Shown: positions 51,647 through 59,659 of the stretch, in pieces | Numbering within the stretch: the first letter of the stretch is position 1 | Layout of the letters: the number at the start of each line of letters is the position of its first letter | Source: Edaphobacter modestus | Lineage (GTDB): Bacteria > Acidobacteriota > Terriglobia > Terriglobales > Acidobacteriaceae | Assembly (NCBI RefSeq): GCF_004217555.1 | Contig: NZ_SHKW01000001.1 | Span: forward strand, 2,914,001-2,978,000 | Reading direction: 5' to 3' | DNA: 64,000 bases | The notes under the pieces: generated by a model | What the model saw: only the letters and a program-made list of their open reading frames with translations | Told to the model about the DNA's origin: nothing | The model's database searches: none | Program-made: the position numbers and the translations under genes

Positions 51647-51665
51647 TGACTCTTTATTAAGTGTA

Positions 51666-51855
51666 GCGAATGGATGGTAATTAATCGGCACTTTATATTT
51701 CTTTTGGATTCATAGAGTTAGGTGGTTTTTGGGCTTGACAGATTTTTGTGGGGCTGCGGGGTTGGGGTCGCTTCGCTCCGGTCTTCGGCAAAGCGGTTGT
51801 GCCTTTGGCGTGGCTTGTATAGAGGGCCGAGCCGGAGGGCCTTGGCGTGCCCGGC
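51666..51855. repeat. Dispersed repeat, copy 1
   Basis: The block starts GCGAATGGATGGTAATTAAT, continues through ATCGGCACTTTATATTTC and TTTGGATTCAT to the GC-rich end GGCCTTGGCGTGCCC. It is clearly related to the block at 52648-52846 in the same orientation. It overlaps the 3' end of the alpha/beta hydrolase frame and supplies its last residues (NSMNPKEI) and stop. Confidence 0.8.
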
Positions 51856-52613
51856 GCGCCTGACGCGCTATGTGGACGACTCCTGTTGAGATCGACGACA
51901 CGCCCTGCTGCCGTGGGACTTATAACACTTCTCTTTGCGGGTAAATACTTAGAAAGAAACTGAAGAGTTCTACGATCAGCATCCTGAACGGTCTCCGAAT
52001 CGAACCCATGCTCCTGATCGGGGTAAATGTGGGTTTCGCATGTCAGGTTGACCAGCAGGCATAACTTTGAAAGTTGCCTAGCATTCATCACAGGAATGTT
52101 CGTATCGCGCTCACCGTGAAGGATAAGCAATGGTGGCATCCCTTTCAGGTCTCGAAAGAACTTGTCTGGAAGGCTTCCGTACCATTCCGCTATCGCGTCT
52201 GGGCCTTGCCCCTGGCTGCCCACCGCCAGCGCGACGGAGGCACCCAGGGAGAAGCCAACGAGAACGACTCCTTCGCTTCGGCCGGCACTCAACTTGTTCA
52301 TCAGGTTCCGGACTACAGTCACCCAGGCGGCATAGTTTTCATCGGTTCCCGCTGAGCTGTTGTGCGTCGCCTCCAGGTAATGCGGCAATACTACCCGGAA
52401 GCCGTGTTCAGCGAAGAATTTTGACTGTTGCCTGTTAAAGCCGCTTGGACCGCTCGCCCCGTGAAGAAGTATCATCAACGGCGCGCCGGTACTCACGCCG
52501 AAATTCTCGTAGGTGACCTCCTGCGTTCCTTTTGCGGCATCCTTCTTGCCCGGTTCAGCCGAAGCTCCTAACAGGACGGCGCTGCAGATTAGAACGGCCA
52601 GTGTCTGAATCAA
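51693..52613 (-). CDS. Secreted alpha/beta hydrolase (dienelactone hydrolase-like)
   Basis: 306 residues from a TTG at 52613 preceded by AAGGA; the frame is open to 52673. A signal peptide (IQTLAVLICSAVLLGASA) leads. The hydrolase fold shows the oxyanion strand LMILLHGASGPSGF, the nucleophile elbow VVLVGFSLGASVALA (Ser), an acidic residue after PPLLILHGERDTNIP, and the histidine in YPDQEHGFDSET. It would cleave an ester-type bond outside the cytoplasm; the substrate is unknown. The last 60 or so residues (from VVDLNRSRPHSASGAP) are low-complexity and partly coded by a dispersed repeat, so the natural protein probably ended earlier. A second copy of that repeat lies directly upstream of the gene. 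Confidence 0.8.
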   Translation of the reverse strand: MIQTLAVLICSAVLLGASAEPGKKDAAKGTQEVTYENFGVSTGAPLMILLHGASGPSGFNRQQSKFFAEHGFRVVLPHYLEATHNSSAGTDENYAAWVTVVRNLMNKLSAGRSEGVVLVGFSLGASVALAVGSQGQGPDAIAEWYGSLPDKFFRDLKGMPPLLILHGERDTNIPVMNARQLSKLCLLVNLTCETHIYPDQEHGFDSETVQDADRRTLQFLSKYLPAKRSVISPTAAGRVVDLNRSRPHSASGAPGTPRPSGSALYTSHAKGTTALPKTGAKRPQPRSPTKICQAQKPPNSMNPKEI

Positions 52614-52647
52614 GGATTCCTTCCGATCTCGCTCTCTTTTAAGGATA

Positions 52648-52846
52648 GCGATTGGATGGTAACTAATCGGCACTTTATATTTCGTTTGGATTCATTGAGT
52701 TGTGTCGTTTGGGACTTGACAGGATTTTATGGTCTCGGGGCGTGTGGGTCGCTTCGTCCTTCGGACTTCGCTCCGGCCTTCGGCAGTGCGGTGACGCCTT
52801 CGGCGCGGCGTTTAGAGGGCCAAGCCTGAAGGCTTGGCGTACCCAG
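52648..52846. repeat. Dispersed repeat, copy 2
   Basis: Same order of blocks as copy 1 (GCGATTGGATGGTAACTAAT, the same CGGCACTTTATATTTC core, TTTGGATTCATTGAG) ending in GGCTTGGCGTACCC. It lies 982 bases from copy 1, directly upstream of the alpha/beta hydrolase. Read on the minus strand it also encodes a tail NSMNPNEI plus stop, like copy 1. Confidence 0.8.
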
Positions 52847-52948
52847 AGGCGGTTCGAGCTTGGCGCGAATGAACCCACTCATGCGATGAAGCCGCATGAA
52901 TGGGGCACCGGCCTTGCCCGCCGCCGAAGAGCCTGAGAGCATGGCGAT

Positions 52949-53134
52949 ATGGGGAAGAAGAAGAGGTATAGCGCAACGTTCATCGTTGCGGCGCAACTCG
53001 GTATTCTCGCCGGAATTATTTTGGCTTTCTACTTAGTGCCCGGATCGACTTCGGCGAAATTGCTTTGGGCGGTGTCTGGACTCTTCTTCGTCATGATCAA
53101 TTCTTGGCTATTCCTCCGAAACAATTCAAACTGA
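52949..53134 (+). CDS. Small two-span membrane protein
   Basis: 61 residues. After a basic start (MGKKKRY) two hydrophobic segments follow, FIVAAQLGILAGIILAFYLV at about 11-30 and LLWAVSGLFFVMINSWLFL at about 38-56. No family recognised. No good ribosome site is visible, and it stands alone after a repeat, so it is a moderate call only. Confidence 0.45.
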   Translation: MGKKKRYSATFIVAAQLGILAGIILAFYLVPGSTSAKLLWAVSGLFFVMINSWLFLRNNSN

Positions 53135-53188
53135 TCCACCACTGGTTCCCCGCGTGGTTTGAAGTTCGACTTTGTTGCCTAGAGATGT

Positions 53189-53563
53189 CTATTTTTGTGT
53201 AGGGACGCCGAAACAATGCGCATAGCCGTCGTCGTCGGTGAGGAAGAACTCGGTCTGCCCGTAGTCTCGATCGTCGAGTTCTGAGACGGCGTAACCGAGA
53301 CTCTTCAATCGCTCTCTGCTTTGGTGGATGTCGGTCGGCGTCCAGTAGAGTCGAATGCTCTCGTAGTCTTCCGGCTTGACCGGAGTTCCGGCGCGCTCGT
53401 TCAGCATGAACCATAAATCGCCTTTGCGAAGCATGCAGAAGATGAGCTTGCCGTCTTTGTGCATCTCTGAATTCGTCGAGAAGCCGAGGCCATCGACCCA
53501 CAAGCGAAGACTCTTCTCAAGGTCGGCGCTGGGAATGACGGGGATGCAGTATTTGACCGACAT
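53189..53563 (-). CDS. Glyoxalase/bleomycin-resistance-fold protein
   Basis: 124 residues, right for a single vicinal-oxygen-chelate module pair. KYCIPVIPSADLEKSLRLWV and GFSTNSEMHKDGKLIFCMLR form the first half, and WTPTDIHQSRERLKSLGYAV and TEFFLTDDDGYAHCFGV the second, with the Glu/Asp and His near the end expected to bind metal or antibiotic. The gene begins 22 bases after the convergently named acyl-CoA dehydrogenase stop, in the same direction. Function may be antibiotic binding or a small-molecule lyase or dioxygenase; the fold alone does not say. Confidence 0.82.
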   Translation of the reverse strand: MSVKYCIPVIPSADLEKSLRLWVDGLGFSTNSEMHKDGKLIFCMLRKGDLWFMLNERAGTPVKPEDYESIRLYWTPTDIHQSRERLKSLGYAVSELDDRDYGQTEFFLTDDDGYAHCFGVPTQK

Positions 53564-53585
53564 AATGGTTGCCTTCGATGTCGTC

Positions 53586-54758
53586 TTAGAGGGTGAGTTT
53601 GGCGATGGTGGCTAGCTGCATGAACGAGGTGCCTTCGTAGATTTTGCCGATCTTGGCGTCTCGGTAGAGTTTTTCGACGGGGTAGTCTTTCACGAAGCCG
53701 GAGCCTCCGTAGACTTCGACCGCGAGGGAGGCCACTTTTTCCGCGACCTGGGAGGCGAAGTATTTGGCCATGGCAGCCTCCTTGAGGAACTCGTGGCCCC
53801 CGTCCTTCAGCCGGGCGGCGTTGTAGACCAAGAGACGCGCGGCCTCGATATCGGTGGCCATCTGGGCGAGCTGGAATTGCATGGCCTGGAACTCGACGAT
53901 GGGCTTGCCGAACTGTTTGCGCTCCTTGGCCCAGCGAACGGCATGTTGCCAGGCGCCCTGGGCGAGGCCGAGCATCTGGGCTCCGATGCCGATGCGCCCT
54001 TCGTTGAGAGTCTCGATGGCGATCTTGTAGCCCTTGCCGGGAGCGCCGAGGACGTTGGAGGCAGGGACGCGGCAGTCTCGGAAGATCAGCTCGCAGGTGC
54101 TGGAGGCGCGGATGCCGAGCTTGTCCTCTTTTTTGCCGAGGGTGAATCCGGGTGTGTCCTTTTCCACGAGGAAGGCGGTGATGCCCTTGTAGCCGGCGGC
54201 GCGATCGATGGTGGCGAAGACGATAAAGAGGCCGGCTTCCTTTGCGTTGGTGATCCAGAGCTTCTGGCCGTTGAGGACATAGCTGTCACCCTGCGAGGTT
54301 GCGCGAGTCTCGAGCGCGAAGGCGTCGGAGCCCGAGGCCGCCTCGCTGAGCGCGTAGGCTCCGATGGTGTCCACGGCGAGGCGGGTGAGATAGCGCTGCT
54401 TCTGGTCTTCGGTGGCCCAGCGAACGAGAGCGTTGATGCAGAGCGTATTCTGCACGTCGACCAGGACGCCGACTGAAGGATCGACGGCAGAGATCTCTTC
54501 GACGGCGAGGATGGCCTCGAAGAAGGTCCCAGCCGAGCCGCCGTACTGTTCGGGAATCTCAATACCCATCAAGCCGAGCGCGAAGAGCTGACGCAGCAGG
54601 CGCGGGTCCATCTGCTGGGACTCGTCCATGGATCGTACGAGGGGAGCGATCTCGGCAGCGGCGAATTTGCGTACGGTGTCGCGGAACATGCGCTCGTCTT
54701 CGCTCAGTTGTGTAAGTGCCGTGGGAGTGGCGGACGTTGCGGCGTGCGACTGGACCAT
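53586..54758 (-). CDS. Acyl-CoA dehydrogenase
   Basis: 390 residues, the standard size. Conserved blocks are LMGIEIPEQYGGSAGTFFEA, GAYALSEAASGSDAFALETR (FAD and substrate contact), YVLNGQKLWITNAKEAG, and the catalytic-base region VYGGSGFVKDYPVEKLYRDA. The last reads GGSGFVKDYPVEKLYRDAKI with the usual Y-R-D-A near the C-terminus. It removes two hydrogens from an acyl-CoA and passes electrons to ETF in the cytoplasm. Substrate length is not evident. GAGG precedes the ATG. The glyoxalase-fold gene follows downstream. Confidence 0.93.
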   Translation of the reverse strand: MVQSHAATSATPTALTQLSEDERMFRDTVRKFAAAEIAPLVRSMDESQQMDPRLLRQLFALGLMGIEIPEQYGGSAGTFFEAILAVEEISAVDPSVGVLVDVQNTLCINALVRWATEDQKQRYLTRLAVDTIGAYALSEAASGSDAFALETRATSQGDSYVLNGQKLWITNAKEAGLFIVFATIDRAAGYKGITAFLVEKDTPGFTLGKKEDKLGIRASSTCELIFRDCRVPASNVLGAPGKGYKIAIETLNEGRIGIGAQMLGLAQGAWQHAVRWAKERKQFGKPIVEFQAMQFQLAQMATDIEAARLLVYNAARLKDGGHEFLKEAAMAKYFASQVAEKVASLAVEVYGGSGFVKDYPVEKLYRDAKIGKIYEGTSFMQLATIAKLTL

Positions 54759-55090
54759 GAGATCAACCTCGATGTGACTGCAAGTACAAAGAAGGTGAGT
54801 TTAATCACTTTTCTGGAGGATGGGAAGCGACGGGTGGCAAAGCTAAGGCAGGCGATGTTACCGGCTCGATCCTCGTGGTTCGAGGATCGCCCGAATGGCC
54901 CATCTTAGCGATAGAAAAGCCGGTTGTGAAGATCGAGCTCCCAGCAATAGATGAGAGAGATTTCAATGAGGGATTGGCCCGTTATCGGTAGAAGAGGTGG
55001 CTCGTATCGCTAAAACAAGTAGGCGTGGAGATTCGTCGCCGGCGGAGGCTGTGCGAAAAGTTTTACACTGGTAATTCAGGTGTTTTGCCG
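54759..55090. other. Divergent intergenic region
   Basis: The gap between acyl-CoA dehydrogenase (minus) and MFS transporter (plus) should hold both promoters. I see no gene and no clear repeat in it; short frames here are not convincing. Confidence 0.4.
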
Positions 55091-56329
55091 ATGACGACGA
55101 AATCGAACCCGACACCGCGAACTCCACTCCCCTTCCTGGGCATAGCCTGCGCGGTGGGAGTTTCGACGATGTACTACAACCAGCCGCTGCTGGAGGAGAT
55201 TGGCCGCACCTACGGAGCGACCGCAGCACGGACGGGATTTATTGCGGTAGCGACGCAGGTAGGATACGCGGCAGGGCTGCTTTGCTTTGTTCCACTGGGC
55301 GACGTGCTGGAGCGCCGCGCGCTGATGATGCGCATGTACGCTGCGGTTGCTGTGGGTCTGCTGCTGGTCGCGCTGGCTCCGACGCTGACATGGCTGATGG
55401 TGGGCTCGGTTGTGATTGGCCTTCTGGCCTCGGTAACGCATATCGTTCTTCCGATCGCCCCGGACCTGGTGAGCCATGAGCAGCGGGGACGCGCCATCGG
55501 AATCGTGATGACGGGTCTGCTGCTGGGAATCCTGCTGGCCCGCACGTTTGCGGGATGGGTGAGTCATCTGGGGGGTTGGCGATGGGTGTTCGGCGTAGCC
55601 GCGGTGATGAACGCAGCCTTTGTACCGTTGTTGTGGCGAGTGATGCCGAAGTTGCCGCCGAAGCAGAAGCTGAGCTATGGCGACGCGATGCGCTCGTTGT
55701 GGACGCTGTATCGCACACAGCCGCTGCTGCGCGAATCAGCAGCGGTAGGGGCACTGATCTTCGCATCGTTCAGCTGCTTCTGGACGACGCTGGCGTTTCT
55801 GCTGGAGAGCCACTATCACCTGGGAGCCGGGGTCGCCGGTACGTTTGGGCTGGTGGGAGCGGCGGGCGCGCTGGTTGCGCCCCTGGCCGGCAGACTGGCG
55901 GACAAGCACGGCTCGCGCTGGGTGATCTCGATGGGAATGGCGCTGCTGGCCTTCTCCTATCTCGCGTTATGGGTACAGGAGCGGGTCCACCTGTCTACGA
56001 TGCTCCACATGGTTGCGCTGGCGTTCGGAGTGATTGTGCTCGATGTAGGAGCCCAGATGTGCCAGGTGGCCAACCAGACGCGAATCTTCGGACTGGTGCC
56101 TTCCGCGCGAAGCCGTCTGAACACGGTTTATATGACGGTGTATTTCACGGGCGCCGCGGCAGGTTCGGCGCTCTCGACGATTGCCTGGGTTCACTGGAGA
56201 TGGAACGGTGTTTGCGGGCTGGCAGTGAGTTTGATCGGGCTGGCGGCGCTGCGCCATGCGCTGGGGCGGCGCTCGACGGACGAAGATCGCTGCCATCCGG
56301 CGCGGGAAGACGAACTGATGGAGGCCTGA
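55091..56329 (+). CDS. MFS transporter
   Basis: 412 residues from the ATG at 55091; the frame is open to 55025 but that part is basic and unlike a transporter N-terminus. About twelve membrane spans are visible, starting with PFLGIACAVGVSTMYYNQPL. The loop GDVLERRALMMRMYAAVAVG carries the MFS inner-loop motif, and GPLAGRLADKHGSRWVI-type sequence (VAPLAGRLADKHGSRW) marks the second half. The MYYNQPLLEEIG start resembles the YgaY-like group. It exports or imports an unknown small molecule by proton coupling. The gene ends 29 bases before the att site of the tRNA-Arg island. Confidence 0.9.
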   Translation: MTTKSNPTPRTPLPFLGIACAVGVSTMYYNQPLLEEIGRTYGATAARTGFIAVATQVGYAAGLLCFVPLGDVLERRALMMRMYAAVAVGLLLVALAPTLTWLMVGSVVIGLLASVTHIVLPIAPDLVSHEQRGRAIGIVMTGLLLGILLARTFAGWVSHLGGWRWVFGVAAVMNAAFVPLLWRVMPKLPPKQKLSYGDAMRSLWTLYRTQPLLRESAAVGALIFASFSCFWTTLAFLLESHYHLGAGVAGTFGLVGAAGALVAPLAGRLADKHGSRWVISMGMALLAFSYLALWVQERVHLSTMLHMVALAFGVIVLDVGAQMCQVANQTRIFGLVPSARSRLNTVYMTVYFTGAAAGSALSTIAWVHWRWNGVCGLAVSLIGLAALRHALGRRSTDEDRCHPAREDELMEA

Positions 56330-56358
56330 GGCCTTCTTCAAAAGAGAGAACAGGCAAG

Positions 56359-56420
56359 AGCGCGGAGGTGTGGTGAGCGAGGCAGGGATCGAACCTGCAA
56401 CCCCGAGCTTAGAAGGCTCA
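56359..56420. repeat. attL: 62-bp direct repeat (tRNA-Arg 3' half)
   Basis: Identical to 62399-62460; the sequences diverge at 56421. It begins GAGCGCGGAGGTGTGG and ends TTAGAAGGCTC, covering the tRNA from the anticodon stem to the CCA end plus flanking bases. Confidence 0.95.
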
Positions 56421-56627
56421 CCTTGATCCGAAGACCTTAGCGCGCAATAAAATCAGATACTTACAGTGGTTTTCTCTGTACTCAGAATAGTACAGTCTTG
56501 GGGTATTTCGAGCAAGGATTATGCGGACGTTTCCGCTTTCTTCATGTCTCGCTTCTCAATGGCCTCGCGTTTCGCTTCAGGCAGACGGTCATACAGTTCT
56601 TCAATAGCCTTCGGCCTTGAGATCCTG

Positions 56628-57239
56628 TCAATGAGAATCTTTAGGGCAAGGCATGAGGGAAAACAGCACCCTCGTAATTACCTCCGAAGCGGGCCGAGCG
56701 CGGAGCTTATAGTCAGCTTCCAATTTCAATTTCATCTGCGGAATCACATTGAAGGCTAGATTCTTATCCCCGCAGAGGGCATGATCCTTTCCCTCGTCCA
56801 ATAAGAAGAGTGCATCGGTCGCCCCCATTCGATAGCCGGAGCACAGATCGAACCCGATGTCTCCGGCGAGGCAGGTATCTATAAAGTGTCCAGCGGTAAG
56901 GTCGCGGACCTTGACTTCATCGCAGGTCGCGTCCCTGGTGAGCAGATCGTAGAGAACGTGCTGAGTGTCTTTCTTGCGAGCCTCGGGGTTTGTTTGAACC
57001 TCATGGATGAACTCATAAAGGAAGTTCGAAAGATCGTTGCAGACGGTCTTCTTTGGGTCGGCGACGGCGAAGATCATTTGCACGATATCGGCAAACCCTG
57101 AGACGTACATCTTGCAGTCGGGTGTGTTGACGGGATCACCGCAGACAATGGCTTCCGTGGCTGCCGACTCGCGGCCTTGAGAGTGGGCGGGCATAACCGA
57201 GGCAAAAATTACACAAATAGCCAGTAATATCAATCGCAT
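56628..57239 (-). CDS. Secreted protein with two Rap1a/Tai-like domains
   Basis: 203 residues. A signal peptide (MRLILLAICVIFASVMPAHS) leads. Two related halves follow: CKMYVSGFADIVQMIFAVAD with VCNDLSNFLYEFIHEVQTNP and a closing cysteine (RDATC), then CSGYRMGATDALFLLDEGKD with LCGDKNLAFNVIPQMKLKLE and a closing cysteine (LMPCP). Each half resembles the Rap1a/Tai immunity-protein fold, whose conserved cysteines form disulphides. Single-domain members protect against secreted amidase effectors; this double version could be an immunity or envelope-stress protein. Directly after the stop, another frame (AIEELYDRLPEAKREAIEKR) looks coding for about 40 residues without a clear start. Confidence 0.55.
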   Translation of the reverse strand: MRLILLAICVIFASVMPAHSQGRESAATEAIVCGDPVNTPDCKMYVSGFADIVQMIFAVADPKKTVCNDLSNFLYEFIHEVQTNPEARKKDTQHVLYDLLTRDATCDEVKVRDLTAGHFIDTCLAGDIGFDLCSGYRMGATDALFLLDEGKDHALCGDKNLAFNVIPQMKLKLEADYKLRARPASEVITRVLFSLMPCPKDSH

Positions 57240-57661
57240 AAATTCTAGTTTCCAGCAAATCAGCGTCCAAAGCCTGACCTAATTAGAGGGATTGACAACC
57301 GTCAACGTAGTAACCGGAAGTACAACGCTCGACAATATTGCTTGGCTCCTACCAAGTGAAACGAACCATATTGACCGCCTGCCAAAGTCTCAAAGATCGG
57401 GCGCAATACATCGAACAGCAAACTCGGGCTGACAAGGTTTAGGCATTGACCATTGCACCCTGTATTTACGCATCTTCTGTCGGTTGTCCGTCCATATAAG
57501 AGATACAAGATACAAGACACCACCCACGCCCCCAACCCCCGTCCCCCAGTCCGACTCCCGTAGGTCGTCTGACAGTGGGACAGGGATCGGGTTTGGCCTT
57601 GAATTTAGACAAGGGTTGAGTTCAGTCATTAAACGACACTGACGCGGCACGTTTCGGGGGT
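57240..57661. other. Island intergenic region, no gene seen
   Basis: No convincing frame. CCATATAAGAGAT at 57492-57504 recurs at 59467-59479; both are followed by C-rich tracts and a TTGAATTT-type stretch. It may be a regulatory block upstream of the Rap1a-like gene. Confidence 0.35.
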
Positions 57662-58579
57662 TTAAAAGCCGAGAGTACCTTCTCCCATCTCGCCACTTTC
57701 TGCGAGTAACGGCTGTAGAGCGATTTGACCGTCTTCGTTGTTGGATAGCAATTCGGCCTCTCTTTCAGCTTCGCTTTTATACCCCAGCTTGATTAGTGCT
57801 TTTCCCATTGAAGAGATGAGCGCAATGCAGGCATTGATAAATTCCGTGGCGTCATCGACAGACAATATTTCATCTGGATGCAGGACGGGGTTTCTGTATT
57901 CCTCAGTGATATGCTTTAGCCACCCCAAAACCTTGCTTTCAGCCGTTGAGCATCTGCTTAGATTCCGATGGTATGCACCCCAATTTCTCTGCTTTATATC
58001 GGGAAGCGCGCCTACAACCGCTCGATAGTATTCGCGGATAATCTCTTCCGTTGCTCTTGCAACATGGAAGCATGCAGCGGTTCCAAGGTTGAAGGCTAAA
58101 CACATACCTGCCTGCCGAAAGTCCGCTGTTGCTTTTTTAGTTAAGTACGATCTACCGGGTTCGGGAACCATGGTCTCAGCCTGTTGCATCAGTTCCGTTG
58201 TGCTGAAGGCACCTTTCTGAGAAACAAAGAATGCGTCCCAACCCACAAGCTCGGCTTTCAGGACACTCTCAAATTCGACCGCTGCTTCACGGATAGCGTG
58301 GCCCTCAAAATACGGAACGATAACTTTCTCGCCATTATCTAGGTTGAATCTCATCTCCGAAAGCTCGAGTGGGACAACTCTGTTTATTGCCTGGACTAAA
58401 GTGTTTGCGGGAGTTCTCGTAGTCCTGAGAGGAAACAAACTAAAGAACTGGAAAAGTTCTTGACGGGCTTCATGGAGAACTACCCATTCTTCAGCCAATG
58501 GAGAACTAACTCTTAGATCGGTAAGGGGATGTATTTTTACTGCCAACGCATAAAAGTAATAGCAATCAACCCGAAGCAT
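57662..58579 (-). CDS. HEPN-motif protein
   Basis: 305 residues; no named family recognised in full. Near residues 228-236 the sequence EYRNPVLHPDE carries an R-N-x3-H arrangement, matching the Rx4-6H ribonuclease motif of HEPN domains, set between helices (HVARATEEIIREYYRAVVGA before, ATEFINACIALISSMGKALI after). The N-terminal half is alpha/beta and unassigned. HEPN proteins often cut RNA in toxin-antitoxin, CRISPR or abortive-infection systems. The gene lies 37 bases after a 40-residue ORF in the same direction, a possible partner or leader. No signal peptide. Confidence 0.55.
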   Translation of the reverse strand: MLRVDCYYFYALAVKIHPLTDLRVSSPLAEEWVVLHEARQELFQFFSLFPLRTTRTPANTLVQAINRVVPLELSEMRFNLDNGEKVIVPYFEGHAIREAAVEFESVLKAELVGWDAFFVSQKGAFSTTELMQQAETMVPEPGRSYLTKKATADFRQAGMCLAFNLGTAACFHVARATEEIIREYYRAVVGALPDIKQRNWGAYHRNLSRCSTAESKVLGWLKHITEEYRNPVLHPDEILSVDDATEFINACIALISSMGKALIKLGYKSEAEREAELLSNNEDGQIALQPLLAESGEMGEGTLGF

Positions 58580-58616
58580 GGCCCCTCGTAAATAACGCGC
58601 CTGACGGTGTGTACAG

Positions 58617-58739
58617 CTAATTGAAGGCTAAAGTAGGTAGCGCACACGATAGTCCGATCAGTAAGGCTAAGTATATGGAAATGGGTGATGGTCCGCTTTG
58701 TTGCGACGGGGGCGGTCCAAATCTTGAGCTTTCACCCAT
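58617..58739 (-). CDS. 40-residue ORF with C-terminal membrane segment
   Basis: The minus strand reads MGESSRFGPPPSQQSGPSPI, then SIYLALLIGLSCALPTLAFN and a stop. GGAGGGC lies just before the ATG as ribosome site. The hydrophobic end could span a membrane. Its first codons and leader closely match those of the ORF at 60345 (MCESPRFDPTPP). It precedes the HEPN-motif gene by 37 bases. Too short for family recognition; conservation of start region between copies supports translation. Confidence 0.5.
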   Translation of the reverse strand: MGESSRFGPPPSQQSGPSPISIYLALLIGLSCALPTLAFN

Positions 58740-58801
58740 AAAAGCCCTCCGCAGCTCACAAACTTACATACACAAACAATTCTGAGAAAGTGGATCAATT
58801 T
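58711..58801. repeat. Leader repeat, copy A
   Basis: A 91-base block almost identical to the reverse complement of 60283-60371. On the minus strand it covers upstream sequence, ribosome site, ATG and first eight codons of the 40-residue ORF. The best-conserved core is AAAAGCCCTCCGCAGCTC. Confidence 0.85.
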
Positions 58802-58837
58802 GGTCGCATATTGCGTTAAGCCTAACGGCTCAACTAC

Positions 58838-59155
58838 TCAATCAAATGAGTCCGGTTTGCGTCTCGACCACTCTGCGATGGCTGTGAGTATCGCGTCTCG
58901 CTCCGCCTCATCTTCTACCGCGATGACGCCTCCAGTCACGATGACATTGTCGACACTATGTCGAAGAGTCTGGCTGAACTCACCGTCCACCACCCAATAG
59001 TCCCTATGCCCGGAATCTCCCGAATTTCTGTAGCTCCGAACGTGCCATGCAGTCTTCCCGTTTTCGCCTAGATGCCTGTTCGAGGTCATTACAAAACCGT
59101 CGAACAAACCTCGATATATGCCCGCTGGGTGCCACACTAACCGCTCGTCGTTCAT
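58838..59155 (-). CDS. Hypothetical protein
   Basis: 105 residues. No family recognised. The sequence (MNDERLVWHPAGIYRGLFDG, DYWVVDGEFSQTLRHSVDNV) looks like a small alpha/beta fold with a C-terminal helix (ERDAILTAIAEWSRRKPDSF). No signal peptide or membrane segment. It lies in the island on the same strand as the 40-residue ORF and the HEPN-motif gene, about 100 bases upstream of the leader block. Confidence 0.5.
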   Translation of the reverse strand: MNDERLVWHPAGIYRGLFDGFVMTSNRHLGENGKTAWHVRSYRNSGDSGHRDYWVVDGEFSQTLRHSVDNVIVTGGVIAVEDEAERDAILTAIAEWSRRKPDSFD

Positions 59156-59250
59156 TGTGCCATCTTCTCACGTTGGTAACTAAGCAGCGCATCATTCGCA
59201 TTTAGCGGGCCGTATAGGCACCGCTAAACACCCTTGGCTATTACCCCTAG

Positions 59251-59300
59251 CTACGGTTTTGCAAGCAGGCTTACGCGCTCGTGAACGGCCCACCGCTTAC
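59251..59300 (-). pseudogene. 3' remnant of a second integrase
   Basis: The minus strand reads KRWAVHERVSLLAKP then a stop, matching the end of the island integrase (AVHERVSLLSNRN). DNA similarity continues over about 45 bases (for example ACGCGCTCGTG in both). Upstream homology is lost. An older related element must have ended here. Confidence 0.65.
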
Positions 59301-59659
59301 CGCTTTCGTCCTCGCTTCCACACTCTGAAGTCCTTGCGTGCAAGGATGGCAGTGCCTATCAAACATCAATCAGGGTGGCTATGACTTCGACAGCGAATCT
59401 TAGGCCGAATGCGTGCATTTTCTCATTATCAATGCGTCGGAGTTAGGCGGCTGTCTGATGGCGTCCCCATATAAGAGATGCCGAGATAGCCGACGCGCCA
59501 TCCCCGTCCGCCGTCGATTCCGTTGGGGATCATCGTCGGCTGACGTGGTCTGGATTTTGAATTTTTATAAACGACAACAATGATGACGGTAATCAGTCGC
59601 CGGAACGTTCATCTAAAAATCGGATGGCATTACCTCCGGGGCAGATGCTATCGTTTCCC

